From Gemmatimonadota bacterium (GTDB lineage Bacteria; Gemmatimonadota; Gemmatimonadetes; Longimicrobiales; Gaopeijiaceae): a stretch of 64,000 bases of DNA. A program made the position numbers and the translations under genes. The notes beneath the pieces were generated by a model. The model searched no databases. It was not told where the DNA came from and saw only the letters and a program-made list of their open reading frames with translations. Of the stretch, positions 8,561 to 18,544 are shown one piece after another. Numbering within the stretch: the first letter of the stretch is position 1; every line of letters begins with the position of its first letter. The stretch is from contig JAWKQN010000012.1 of NCBI GenBank assembly GCA_041390125.1, positions 124,001 through 188,000 on the forward strand, written 5' to 3'.

Positions 8561-9273
8561 GCGGAGCGGACGAGCAACGACTGCTGGACTTCCTCGAGGG
8601 CCGGCTCGCCGACGAGGAGCGTGCGGCGCTGCTCGCCCGGCTCGAGGCCGAGCCCGCGCTGGCGGCGCGTCTCCGCCAGGCGGCCGCCGGGCTCGAGGCG
8701 GTGCAGAGCTGGGCGGAGGCCACGGCGGAGCGCTCCCCTCCCGAGCAGCGCCCCGCCGTGCGGGTCTCGCCCTGGTGGGTGGCCGGCGCGGTGGCGGCCA
8801 CGGCCGTGCTGGCAGTGCCGATCACGGTGCGCTGGTCGGGCGGGCGCGTCCCGACGGACGTCGTCGCCGCGGGGCAGCCGGCCTCTCCGCAGCCCAGCTT
8901 CGTGCTGTTGCTGCAAGGCCGCTGGCCCGACGCCGGCGCGGTCGACGCGGCCGAGACCCGCCGGCGGGCGCGCGAGTACTGGGCGTGGACGGATGCGCTG
9001 GCGCGTGCGGGTGTGCTGGTCGCGGCCGGTGACCTGCGCTGGGAGCCCGGTGCCCGCGTCGATGCGCGGAGCGTGCAACGCGAGCTGGATCCGGGCACGC
9101 TCGACGACCCCGGCTTCCCGGTGGGGATGTTCGCGGTGCGGGTGGAGAGCTACGAAGAGGCTGTGGCGCTGGCGCGCGCGTGCCCGCACGTGCGCTACGG
9201 CGGAACGGTCGCGGTCCGCCGCGTGGGGGGGGGATTCGTCACCGTGCCCGGGATGGATGACTGGGCGGAATGA
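8557..9273 (+). CDS. Membrane anti-sigma factor fused to a YCII-like domain
   Basis: 238 residues from GTG 8557 (overlap GTGA with the sigma gene). Residues 1-60 are a short helical cytoplasmic domain (LLDFLEGRLADEERAALLARL) like the anti-sigma domains without a zinc site. Residues 71-92 are a single transmembrane helix (PWWVAGAVAATAVLAVPITV). Residues 114-222 look like a YCII-related alpha/beta domain (FVLLLQGRWPDAG, REYWAWTDALARAGVLVAAGDL, FAVRVESYEEAVALARACPHV), which would face the periplasm. YCII/DGPF proteins are usually separate partners of ECF41/ECF42-type sigma factors. Here the domain is joined to the membrane anti-sigma factor. Its 3' end overlaps the opposing propeller gene by 35 bases. 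Confidence 0.75.
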   Translation: MSGADEQRLLDFLEGRLADEERAALLARLEAEPALAARLRQAAAGLEAVQSWAEATAERSPPEQRPAVRVSPWWVAGAVAATAVLAVPITVRWSGGRVPTDVVAAGQPASPQPSFVLLLQGRWPDAGAVDAAETRRRAREYWAWTDALARAGVLVAAGDLRWEPGARVDARSVQRELDPGTLDDPGFPVGMFAVRVESYEEAVALARACPHVRYGGTVAVRRVGGGFVTVPGMDDWAE

Positions 9274-10459
9274 CGTCCAGGAGTGGAAGCTCGGCCATCA
9301 GGACCGTGCGTGCCTCGGTGTCCTCGTGCTCGACGATCACCGCCACACGGTGACGGCGGTCGGACGCCAGGACCCGGGCCCGGCCGGGCAGGGGATGGCT
9401 GGACAGCACGCGGCCGCTACGATCCACGACCTCGACGAAGGAACGAGGCCAGAAGTCCCTGGACTCCCCCTGCTCGGTGTGCCGTCGCACGTCCCGCCAA
9501 TCGCGGTAGCGCAGCACCGCGAAGCGCCCGCCCTCCAGGGCGGCCAGTCCCGTCAGGTTGGGCTGATAGGCTGCGCGTGAAGCGACCACGGGGGCGCCAC
9601 GCACGGACTCCACCATCACCACCGGGTCGATGCCCCGATGGTAGAGGGGGAGCGCGACCGGATCGCCGAGCCGCTGCCCCTGCAGGTCATAGGCGGCGAG
9701 GGTGGCGCTCGCGTGCGTCAGGAGCCAGAGCGTGTCTCCCACGAACTCGGGGCTGACCTGGTTGAGGATCCGACGCAGGGTCGGATCGGCGTACGGCACC
9801 GGGCGGCCCGCCTCGGAGACGAGGGTGCCCTCCCCGTCCCAGATGCGGGCGAGCGCCACGCCCTCCCAATCGCTCTCGTGGTCCAGGACCGGCCCGACCG
9901 GTACCGCCAGCCAGGAGTCCACCCAGTGACCGTCCTGCGCGAGAGCGAACTCGCCCTGGTAGGGGAATCCGGCGGGGATCGGCGGCGTGGGGATGGAGCG
10001 GAGGTGGCGACCGGCGGAGTCGAACCACTGGATGCGATGCTGGGGCGCGTCGACGGCCATGAACGCAGCGCCGTCTTCGCGGCAGCGCAGGGAGCCCAGA
10101 CCCCGGAACTCGCCGGGCGCCTCGCCCGCGCGGCCGAGGGTGCGGTGATGCTCGCCGTCGAGATCGAACCACTCGATCCGCGGCCCGGCTCCGTCCGCCA
10201 CGAGCAGCCGGTCCCGGAGGAAGCAGAGGGAGCGGGGCTGGAGGAGAAGCGTGTCGCGGCCGGCGAAGCCCGTGCGCAGGTCCGTCCAGTCCAGCTCGGA
10301 CGAGGGCGGCGGGTGTGCGAGGACCCGGTCCCCGTCCAGACCGAGCGCGCGGTCGAGGTCGTGGGCCGCTTCGGCCTGACAGGCGAGGGTCGCCAGGCCG
10401 GCGCAGAGGACGCCGCGTCCGAGCAGGGACGACCGCGACCAGGGACGTCTCAGTCGCAC
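9239..10459 (-). CDS. Lipoprotein 6-bladed beta-propeller
   Basis: About 406 residues from a GTG at 10459. That start gives a basic N-terminus, a hydrophobic stretch and a lipobox LATLAC (cysteine 27), so it is anchored in a membrane. The body has NHL/6-bladed propeller blades such as LVADGAGPRIEWFDLDGEH followed by GRAGEAPGEFRGLGSLRC, and FMAVDAPQHRIQWFDSAGRH. The start lies inside the last codons of the six-cysteine peptide gene (10-base overlap, different frame) and has no clear ribosome site, so it is probably translated by re-initiation. That links the two products. The function is unknown; in Bacteroidetes, propellers of this kind often sit beside small exported peptides. Confidence 0.75.
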   Translation of the reverse strand: MRLRRPWSRSSLLGRGVLCAGLATLACQAEAAHDLDRALGLDGDRVLAHPPPSSELDWTDLRTGFAGRDTLLLQPRSLCFLRDRLLVADGAGPRIEWFDLDGEHHRTLGRAGEAPGEFRGLGSLRCREDGAAFMAVDAPQHRIQWFDSAGRHLRSIPTPPIPAGFPYQGEFALAQDGHWVDSWLAVPVGPVLDHESDWEGVALARIWDGEGTLVSEAGRPVPYADPTLRRILNQVSPEFVGDTLWLLTHASATLAAYDLQGQRLGDPVALPLYHRGIDPVVMVESVRGAPVVASRAAYQPNLTGLAALEGGRFAVLRYRDWRDVRRHTEQGESRDFWPRSFVEVVDRSGRVLSSHPLPGRARVLASDRRHRVAVIVEHEDTEARTVLMAELPLLDVIPPSHPSRAR

Positions 10460-10629
10460 CCGCAGAAGGCGATGCAGTTGCCGCAGCACCCCAGCAGCGC
10501 ACCCTCCCAGGGGTCCCAACACACGGACGTGCGCAGGGCCGCGGCCGCCGGCACCGCGATGACGAGGTTGACGGCCACGGTCAGCCCCAGGGCCCAACGC
10601 CGGATCGTTCGTGCGCGCTCTTCGTTCAT
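10450..10629 (-). CDS. Small exported six-cysteine peptide
   Basis: 59 codons, ATG at 10629, stop TGA at 10450-10452. The N-terminus is charged (MNEERARTIRRW), then a hydrophobic stretch at residues 12-32 ends in PAAAA, which resembles a Sec signal peptide. The remaining 25 or so residues hold six cysteines (37, 48, 49, 52, 56, 58), ending CCGNCIAFCGCD, plus two tryptophans. It lies 119 bases downstream of an ABC exporter gene and overlaps the propeller gene. It is a candidate peptide product or signal whose cysteines may form three disulfides, bind metal or be modified. It matches no family I can name. The evidence for coding is the overlap, the signal-like N-terminus and the gene order. Confidence 0.6.
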   Translation of the reverse strand: MNEERARTIRRWALGLTVAVNLVIAVPAAAALRTSVCWDPWEGALLGCCGNCIAFCGCD

Positions 10630-10748
10630 CGTCCGTTCCCCGTCCTGAGGATGCGGCGCCTTCCGCTGCCGGGCGCCAGCGTCGAAGAACGTCACGAGGC
10701 GGCCCGACCGTTTACGGATCGTGGGCGCCTCTCGGTGTCGCGCTGCCT

Positions 10749-12623
10749 CTAGCGGTATCCGGCCGCCTGCAGCGTGAAGAGCTCGGCATAGCGTCCGCCG
10801 GCCGCCACGAGGGCATCGTGGGACCCGTCCTCCACGATGCGTCCACCTTCGAGCACGAGGATCCGGTCCGCCATGCGCACGGTGGAGAACCGGTGGCTGA
10901 TGAGCACCGCCATGCGTCCTTCGGTCAGCTCGGCGAAGCGGCGGAACACCTCGTACTCCGCGCGCGCGTCCAGGGCCGCGGTGGGCTCGTCCAGGATCAG
11001 CACCTGCGCGTCGCGCAGGTAGGCGCGGGCCAGCGCCACCTTCTGCCACTCCCCGCCCGAGAGGTTGGCTCCTCCCTCGAACCGCCGTCCCAGCATGTGC
11101 TCGTAGCCCCGCTCCAGGCGTGCGATCACCGGTGCGGCCAGGCTCTTGTACGCGGCGCTCTCGATGCCCGCCGCATCCTCGATGCGCACGATGTCGCCCA
11201 CGGCGATGTTCTCGCGGACCGGCATGTCGTAGCGCACGTAGTCCTGGAAGATGACCCCGATGGCGCGGCGCAGCGATTCCACGTCGTACTCGCGCAGGTC
11301 GATCCCGTCGAGCAGGATCCGCCCTTCGGACGGGTCGTACAGACGGGCGAGGAGCTTGACCAGCGTGGTCTTGCCGGCGCCGTTCTCGCCGACGAGAGCG
11401 ATGCGCTCGCCCGGTCCGAGGGTGAAGGTGGCGTCGCGCAGCGCCCAGCGCTCGGCGTCCGGGTAGCGGAAGCCCACCCCTTCGAACCGGAAGCCCTCGC
11501 GGATGACGGCCGGGACCGGACGGCCGCCGTTGCGCGCCACCACCCGCGGCTTCATGTCGAGGAATGTGAAGAGATCGCCCAGGAACAGGCTCTGCTCGTA
11601 GATGCTGGCGGCATTGCCCAACACGGTGGCCATCAGATCGCGGGTGCGTCGGAACGAGTTGGCCGCGAAGGTCAGGTCGCCCAGGCTGATCGCTCCCACC
11701 AGGGTCCGCCAGGCCAGGAAGCCGAAGGCACCGTAGAACGCGCCGGTCGACACCGCGGCCAGCCCGGCGCCCACCGCGGAGCGGCGGAGCGCGAGGGCGC
11801 GATTGGCCTCGTAGAAGCGGTCGGCGAGCTCGGCGTAGCGTTCCACGAGGTGATCGGCGAGCCCGAACAGCTTGACCTCCTTCGCCGTCACGTCGCTCGA
11901 CGCCACGTAGCGGAGGTAGTCGAGCTGCCGCCGCTCGGGCGTCCAGCGATAGAGCAGGGAATACGCCAGACCGGCGAAATGCGTCTCACCCAGAAACGCG
12001 GGAAGCACCGCGACGCCCAGCAGCGCCAGCAGCCAGGGGCTGAAGCCCAGGAGCGCCCCGAGCAGCGTCCCGATGGTGAGCAGGCTCTGCGCGGTCCCCA
12101 GGAGCAACGTCAGCAGCGCGATGCGCCCGACGGTCTGCCGGCGCGCGCGCTCGAGATGGTCGTAGAAATCGGGATCCTCGAAGTGCTCCAGATCGAGCGC
12201 GGCCGCGTGTCGCATGAGGCGCACGGACAGCCGGTTGCCGAACAGGTCCGCGAGGAGGCTCTCCACGAGCGAGGTGGCGCGCTGGAGCACCTCGAGCAGC
12301 AGGGCCACCCCGAGTTCCAGCCCGATCAGGGCCAGGAGCCGGGGCCAGGCGTCGGCGATGGAGGCGCGGCCCGCCAGCACCTCCTGCAGGACGTCGAAGA
12401 TGAGCTTCGACACCCAGAACAGCGTGACCGGTCCGAAGCCCTGCAGGATGCGCAGCACGACCACGGCTGCGGCATATCGGGGTTCCGTCTCCCACACGAG
12501 CCGCAGGAAGGGCGGCACGAGCTTGAGCGCACGCAGGCGTTCCCGCAGCGGGGGCAGCGGCTCGTCGATCGGGCGGGCGCGCGGCCCCCGACGGGGACCG
12601 CCGGGACTACGCGGAGAAGGCAC
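10749..12623 (-). CDS. ABC exporter, fused permease and ATPase
   Basis: 624 residues from GTG 12623, a half-transporter that would act as a homodimer. Residues 45-330 are the six-helix membrane domain. The ATPase has Walker A GENGAGKTT (412-420), Q-loop Q460, signature LSGGE (521-525), Walker B VLILDEP (541-547) and switch H577. There is no N-terminal C39 peptidase domain, so it would not cleave a leader itself. The coupling-helix region EHFEDPDFYDHLERAR resembles, from memory, exporters found beside ribosomal-peptide clusters. The small six-cysteine peptide downstream is an obvious candidate cargo, but a lipid or drug cannot be excluded. Confidence 0.9.
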   Translation of the reverse strand: MPSPRSPGGPRRGPRARPIDEPLPPLRERLRALKLVPPFLRLVWETEPRYAAAVVVLRILQGFGPVTLFWVSKLIFDVLQEVLAGRASIADAWPRLLALIGLELGVALLLEVLQRATSLVESLLADLFGNRLSVRLMRHAAALDLEHFEDPDFYDHLERARRQTVGRIALLTLLLGTAQSLLTIGTLLGALLGFSPWLLALLGVAVLPAFLGETHFAGLAYSLLYRWTPERRQLDYLRYVASSDVTAKEVKLFGLADHLVERYAELADRFYEANRALALRRSAVGAGLAAVSTGAFYGAFGFLAWRTLVGAISLGDLTFAANSFRRTRDLMATVLGNAASIYEQSLFLGDLFTFLDMKPRVVARNGGRPVPAVIREGFRFEGVGFRYPDAERWALRDATFTLGPGERIALVGENGAGKTTLVKLLARLYDPSEGRILLDGIDLREYDVESLRRAIGVIFQDYVRYDMPVRENIAVGDIVRIEDAAGIESAAYKSLAAPVIARLERGYEHMLGRRFEGGANLSGGEWQKVALARAYLRDAQVLILDEPTAALDARAEYEVFRRFAELTEGRMAVLISHRFSTVRMADRILVLEGGRIVEDGSHDALVAAGGRYAELFTLQAAGYR

Positions 12624-12646
12624 GTGGGATGCGGAGCGGGCGGCGG

Positions 12647-12674
12647 GCGGTCACCGGCTCGCGCCGGTGACCGC
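12647..12674 (-). terminator. Hairpin between the secreted-protein gene and the ABC exporter
   Basis: A perfect 12-bp stem (GCGGTCACCGGC and its complement) with loop TCGC lies 19 bases after the stop of the gene at 12693-13400 and 24 bases before the exporter start. There is no T tract. It probably ends the upstream operon, leaving the exporter/peptide/propeller genes as a separate transcript, or acts as an attenuator between them. Confidence 0.65.
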
Positions 12675-12692
12675 TCACAGCCGGGAGCGAGC

Positions 12693-13400
12693 TCAGTTGG
12701 CGCGCATGGAGAGGCCGCGCACTGTCGCCTCGGTGTTGTGGCCGAAGCGGATGCCGTAGACGCCGTCGGTGGACGACAGCTTCCCCGCGCCCAGCACGTC
12801 TGCCTTGGGATAGGTCGCCACGGTGGTGCCGTTGATGCTGCAGCTGACCTGGTCGTTCGTGACGGAGATGGCGATCTGCTGCGTCACGGCCTCTCCGGCA
12901 CCGGAGGCCTTGTGCACGGCGTCGTGGGGCTGGGCGCGCCGACCGTTCATCTGGAACGGCTCGGGCCCGAATCCGCGCACGATGAAGGAGCCGTTGCCGT
13001 AGGCTGCGCAGTACAGGTAGGTCTGCCGGTCGGTGCCCATGGCGTTGCCGCCCACGAAAACGCCGTAGGGATGGGGATGGTTGTTCAGGTTCATGTACTG
13101 CGGCTCGGTGAACGTCGCGCTGACCGTGTAGCTGCCGTTCGCCGTGTTCGACGGATTCCAGTATGCGACGGCGGGTCCGGTGGTGACATGGAGTGCGTCG
13201 CCGTCGCGGGCGAGCCGCGCGTTCTCCAGGGTCTGTCCCTGCTGCGCCTCGGACGCGTCGATCCGGCCGGTCCAGCCGTCCACCGAGATCCCGCCGCCAT
13301 CGACACGACGGACCTCCTCGGATTGGGCGGAGAGGGCGCCGGCGCCGAACGTCAGGAACAGCGCTGCGGCGAAGGGTGCGAAGGAGCGGGTGGGATGCAT
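12693..13400 (-). CDS. Secreted protein, possibly DUF1080/concanavalin-like
   Basis: 235 residues from ATG 13400, with a signal peptide ending LSA|Q. The mature part starts with a residue pattern GGISVDGWTGRIDASEA and then a beta-rich domain (ALHVTTGPAVAYWNPSN, YTVSATFTEPQ, YGVFVGGNAMGTD, YLYCAAYGNGSFIVRGFG, GIRFGHNTEATVRGLSM). The arrangement of strands suggests a concanavalin-like jelly roll such as DUF1080, a family that includes carbohydrate-binding and hydrolase-like members. No catalytic residues can be named. It is the last gene of the minus-strand set that begins with the POT transporter and is followed by a hairpin. Confidence 0.5.
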   Translation of the reverse strand: MHPTRSFAPFAAALFLTFGAGALSAQSEEVRRVDGGGISVDGWTGRIDASEAQQGQTLENARLARDGDALHVTTGPAVAYWNPSNTANGSYTVSATFTEPQYMNLNNHPHPYGVFVGGNAMGTDRQTYLYCAAYGNGSFIVRGFGPEPFQMNGRRAQPHDAVHKASGAGEAVTQQIAISVTNDQVSCSINGTTVATYPKADVLGAGKLSSTDGVYGIRFGHNTEATVRGLSMRAN

Positions 13401-13518
13401 GCCTCGATCTCCGGTGAAGGTGGCCTGGACCGGAAGATACCCCGCCGGCCGCGGAAGCAGCCATCCGCCGGTCGGCCGGGTCCGGAGTGTGCGTCCGCTG
13501 GCCGGACCGGACGCGGCC

Positions 13519-14817
13519 TCAGCGGCGCCGCGACGCCCCGTAGAGCAGGAGGCCCAGGGCCGCCGCCACGCCCGCACCGAGCAGCTGCGCACGGGTCGCC
13601 GCTGTGACCAGCCAGAAGACCAGCCCCAGCGACGCCACGGCGACCAGGCCCCCCGCCGGCACCACGAAGCCGGCTGCGCCCACGTCCGTGCGCCGCCGGA
13701 GGACGGGGAGCGCGGCACAGGTGGACGCGTAGGAGAGCAGGCGGGCGATCACGCTGACGGTGGCGGCATACACGAACGAACCCGACAGGGCCAGCAGCAG
13801 GACCACGGCGGAAGACAGGTACAGCGCGGTGTCCGGGGTATGGAAGCGCGGATGGGTGGAGGCCAGCCAGCGCGGCAGCTCGGCCCGGCGCGCCTTCGCG
13901 AACAGGAGTCGGGGCGCCATCATCAACGTCACGTTGAGATTGCCGAGGATCGACACGAGCGCGCCAGCCGTGATGATCACCGCGCCCACCGGGCCCAGGA
14001 AGCGCGCTGTGGCGTCGGTCAGCGGCCGGCTCGCGTCCGCCAGCCCGGGCAGGGTGCCGATCGCCACCACCTGGACGAGCACGTAGACCGTGGTCACGAC
14101 GCCGATCGCCAGGAGCAGGGCCCGGGGCAGGTCGCGGGCGGGGTCGCGGGCCTCGCCCCCGGCGATCACCATCGTCTCGAACCCGGCGAAGGCGTACAGC
14201 AGGAGCAGGACCGTGGCGGAGAACGCGTCCAGGGTGGGCGCCGGCCCGGGCGTGTAGCGGGTCGGCTCCAGGAAGAAGAGGCCCACGACCACGAACAGCG
14301 CGAGCGGAGCCAGCTTGGCCACCGTGAACACGTTGCTGGCCACCGCGGTGCCCCGCACGCCCCGCAGGTTGACCGCGGTCAGCCCGCCCACCAGCGTCGC
14401 GACCACCGCGACGCGGAAGACGCCGGTGTCGGCGCCGGGCAGGAAGAACGTGAGGTACGACGCGAACAGGTTGCAGTTGGCCGCCAGCGAGGCCACCCGC
14501 GCGATCCACATCATCCACCCCACCTCGAACCCCACCAGGGGCCCGAACGCCGTGCGGGCGTAGAGGTAGGGACCGCCGGTCTCGCCGAAGCGGCTGCTCA
14601 CCTCGGCGAAGCACAACACGATGAGCAGCACCAGCAGCGCGCACCCCGCGAAGGCGGCGAGGCTGTAGACCCCGGTGCGGGCGTACGCCACGGCCGGCAG
14701 GCCGAAGATGCCTGCGCCGATGACGGTGTTGATGGCGATCCCCACCAGGTCCCACTTGCGGATCACCCGCACGAGGCCTTCGGCGGTGGGGGTGGGACCG
14801 GTGGAGGACGGGCTCAC
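13519..14817 (-). CDS. APC-family amino acid permease
   Basis: 432 residues from GTG 14817, seven bases after the DUF2177 stop. The family signature is clear at the N-terminus (WDLVGIAINTVIGAGIFGLPA) with the GxGIF helix-1 break, and about twelve hydrophobic helices follow, including FAGFETMVIAGGEARDPARDLPRAL, typical of helix 6 and the loop after it. It would import amino acids or related amines by proton or cation coupling. The substrate cannot be read from sequence. Grouping with a POT peptide transporter suggests a peptide and amino-acid uptake operon. Confidence 0.9.
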   Translation of the reverse strand: MSPSSTGPTPTAEGLVRVIRKWDLVGIAINTVIGAGIFGLPAVAYARTGVYSLAAFAGCALLVLLIVLCFAEVSSRFGETGGPYLYARTAFGPLVGFEVGWMMWIARVASLAANCNLFASYLTFFLPGADTGVFRVAVVATLVGGLTAVNLRGVRGTAVASNVFTVAKLAPLALFVVVGLFFLEPTRYTPGPAPTLDAFSATVLLLLYAFAGFETMVIAGGEARDPARDLPRALLLAIGVVTTVYVLVQVVAIGTLPGLADASRPLTDATARFLGPVGAVIITAGALVSILGNLNVTLMMAPRLLFAKARRAELPRWLASTHPRFHTPDTALYLSSAVVLLLALSGSFVYAATVSVIARLLSYASTCAALPVLRRRTDVGAAGFVVPAGGLVAVASLGLVFWLVTAATRAQLLGAGVAAALGLLLYGASRRR

Positions 14818-14824
14818 GCGCGCT

Positions 14825-15232
14825 TCACCCGAGCAGACGCGCGGTGCCGTAGCCTGCGAGCGCCACGACCGCCGTGAGGAACGTGCCCCAGGCCAGGTCC
14901 ACGGGCACGATGGCCGCGGGGAAGCGGTCCAGCACCGCCAGGTTGGTGAGGTCCCAGGCCGCGTACGCGACCAGACCCAACAGGGCCCCCAGCCCCAGCG
15001 CCCGGGTCCACGTTCCGGCCTCCACCGCCGGCAGGACGGCGAGGACGAGCACACCGGTGAGGTAGATCAGGTAGAAGGCGAGGGCGGCGCCCCAGTGGAC
15101 GTCGGCGCGCATGAGGCTGCCCAGGTGACGCCGGTACAGGTCGCGCGCGACCACCCCCAACCAGAGCAGGTCGAGCGCCAGGAACGCCACCAGCATGGCG
15201 CCGTAGACGGCGACCAGTCTCCCCGCGGTCAC
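14825..15232 (-). CDS. DUF2177 family membrane protein
   Basis: 135 residues from GTG 15232, almost wholly made of four hydrophobic helices. The motifs FLALDLLWLGVVARDLYRRHLG near the start and AWDLTNLAVLDRFP in helix three to four are those of DUF2177, a small membrane family of unknown function. It lies between DUF3052 and an amino-acid permease with gaps of 19 and 7 bases, so it belongs to the same operon. Confidence 0.85.
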   Translation of the reverse strand: MTAGRLVAVYGAMLVAFLALDLLWLGVVARDLYRRHLGSLMRADVHWGAALAFYLIYLTGVLVLAVLPAVEAGTWTRALGLGALLGLVAYAAWDLTNLAVLDRFPAAIVPVDLAWGTFLTAVVALAGYGTARLLG

Positions 15233-15251
15233 GAGGGGTGCCGCGCGGCGC

Positions 15252-15710
15252 TCATTGGCCGCCGGTCCGCTTCCGACCCTCGTCGCTCAGGGCCCGCGAG
15301 GGATCGCGCGTCAGACGGGCGATGAAGCTCGTGCGGCGGAAGCGGAGCGCGCTCCAGTCCTCGTCGATGGCGACTGCCCGCACGCCTTCGAATCCCGCGG
15401 TGCCGAGGGCGCTGAAGCCGGTGTCGCGGTCGAACTCGCACGTGAAGCGGCGCGACGTCTTCTTGGGCCAGGCGACCCAGACGATCGCGTCGCCGCGCAC
15501 GCCGTCCGCGAGCGCGGCGGCGAGCGCCTCCACCTGACGCAGTCGGGTCGCGAACGCGATCACGAACTCGACCGGGTCGTCCGATGGGAAGGCGCGCAGC
15601 ACGTGCACGCCGCGGAGCGCATCCAGCTGGGCCTCGAAGCTGGCGGGTGCGTCCAGGACCACGATCGGGTCGTGGTCCTTCAGGTTCAGCTTACGGAAGA
15701 GCGGATCCAC
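15252..15710 (-). CDS. DUF3052-like protein
   Basis: 152 residues from GTG 15710, seven bases after the POT transporter stop. It begins LFRKLNLKDHDPIVVLDAPASF, which matches the start of DUF3052 proteins, and contains the conserved patch IVWVAWPKKTSRR followed by a second alpha/beta half ending with the pattern WSALRFRRTSFI. The family is small, soluble and of unknown function. Nothing in the sequence points to an enzymatic role. Confidence 0.75.
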   Translation of the reverse strand: MDPLFRKLNLKDHDPIVVLDAPASFEAQLDALRGVHVLRAFPSDDPVEFVIAFATRLRQVEALAAALADGVRGDAIVWVAWPKKTSRRFTCEFDRDTGFSALGTAGFEGVRAVAIDEDWSALRFRRTSFIARLTRDPSRALSDEGRKRTGGQ

Positions 15711-15717
15711 GGGCGGC

Positions 15718-17205
<1,488 letters not shown>

Positions 17206-17454
17206 GGGGATCTCCGTCCCGGGTCGTCCGCGGTGCTCCGCGCGGAGGGGGCGCTCCGCCGTCGGCCCACTCCGGACAGGGCAACGTCGCAGCAGAGTAG
17301 GGCGGGGGCGGTCGGTTTTCCAGCCGGCCCGGTCGGCTCGGGTGGTGCGGCGCGCGAGGCCGCCCCACCGGTGACCTCCGTTACACTGGACGCACCGAGG
17401 CCCGGACGGCAGACTCCTGCGACCGCTGGACCCCCACGCCGGAGCCCCACCGCC

Positions 17455-18285
17455 ATGCCCGATCTCGGAGCGATCCACCCCATCGTCGTCCACTTCGTCA
17501 TCGGACTCCTGTACGCCGGCGTGCTGCTTCGTGTGGCGTCCCTGTTCGGCCGCTGGCGGTTCACCGGCACGGCGGCGCTGCTCCTCATCCTGGCCGGGAC
17601 CGGGGCCGCCGTGGTGGCCGTCAAGTCGGGAGCCGACGCCCACGGACCGGCCGAGCGCATCCCCGGCGCCCGTCCGGCGGTCGTCGAGCACGAAGAGCTG
17701 GGCGAGCGCACCCGCACGATCTTCCTGGCCGTGGCCGGTCTGGAGCTCCTGGCGCTCGCGCTGAGGAAGCGCCGCGAGAGCCGGGGCCTCCTGCTGGCCT
17801 CGGCGGCGGTGGGCCTGGTGGGGCTGTTCTTCCTGTACGAGACCGGAGAGCACGGAGGCGAGCTGGTCTACTCGTACGCCGGAGGCGTGGGCACGCGCAC
17901 CGGCGACACCGAGGACGTGGGCCGCCTGCTCCGGGCCGGTCTCTATCACCAGGCCATGGTGGATCGCGAGCAGGGCCGCGGGACGGCGGCCGCCGAGCTC
18001 ATCGCCGTGATGGCGGACCGCTGGCCGGAGGACGGGGAGGTGCAGATCCTCCACGCCCAGTCCCTGCTCACCGACCGGGAAGACCCGGCGGCCGCCCTGG
18101 CCCTGCTGGACCGCATCCCCGGCACCCGGGAAGGCCCGCTCCGCCTGCGGGCCGCGTACGTGCGCGCCGACGCGCTGGTGGCGCAGGGAGACACGGCGGG
18201 GGCGCGGGCGCTGCTGCAGGGACTCCTGGAGGAATTCCCGACCAGTGCCCAGCTCCAGCGGCGCCTGGAGGCACTCGGAGCCTAG
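17455..18285 (+). CDS. DUF2231 membrane domain with C-terminal TPR region
   Basis: 276 residues. Residues 1-130 contain four hydrophobic helices, starting with LGAIHPIVVHFVIGLLYAGVLLRV, the DUF2231 signature whose histidines may bind haem or metal. Residues 155-276 are helical repeats of TPR type (YHQAMVDREQGRGTAAAELIAVMADRWPEDGEVQILHAQSLL, DPAAALALLDRI, GDTAGARALLQGLLEEFP). The start ATG is at 17455, just after a GGAG-like stretch. The gene is divergent from the POT transporter over a 249-base gap with no other feature. A role in redox or membrane-complex assembly is possible but unproven. Confidence 0.75.
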   Translation: MPDLGAIHPIVVHFVIGLLYAGVLLRVASLFGRWRFTGTAALLLILAGTGAAVVAVKSGADAHGPAERIPGARPAVVEHEELGERTRTIFLAVAGLELLALALRKRRESRGLLLASAAVGLVGLFFLYETGEHGGELVYSYAGGVGTRTGDTEDVGRLLRAGLYHQAMVDREQGRGTAAAELIAVMADRWPEDGEVQILHAQSLLTDREDPAAALALLDRIPGTREGPLRLRAAYVRADALVAQGDTAGARALLQGLLEEFPTSAQLQRRLEALGA

Positions 18286-18544
18286 GGGTCACGCCGGGCC
18301 CGGCCCGAGCGGGCACGGGCCCTGCTTCTGCGAACGGCGCGGACGCCGGGTGGCCGGGTCCGGGGGCCTGCGGACGCCATTGGTGGTGGTGCGGCGCGGT
18401 CCCCGCCCCTCATCCTGTCGGAGAACCGCAACACCCCCGTGGCCGGAAGGCGTGGACGCCTCCGCATGTCAGGGCGAGCTTCCCCTGGCTGGCGGACCCA
18501 CTCCCCCGTCCTGGCGGACCCCGAACCCGAGGAGCAGGGCCGAC

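Noticed and set aside
10450..11049. Longer 199-codon version of the six-cysteine peptide
   Set aside because: The upstream part runs through the 3' end of the ABC exporter in another frame and has antisense-like composition; ATG 10629 gives a sensible signal peptide.
10611..13607. 998-codon plus-strand open frame opposite the ABC exporter
   Set aside because: Low-complexity Gly/Arg/Gln/His-rich translation without motifs; the minus strand has all ABC transporter motifs in order.
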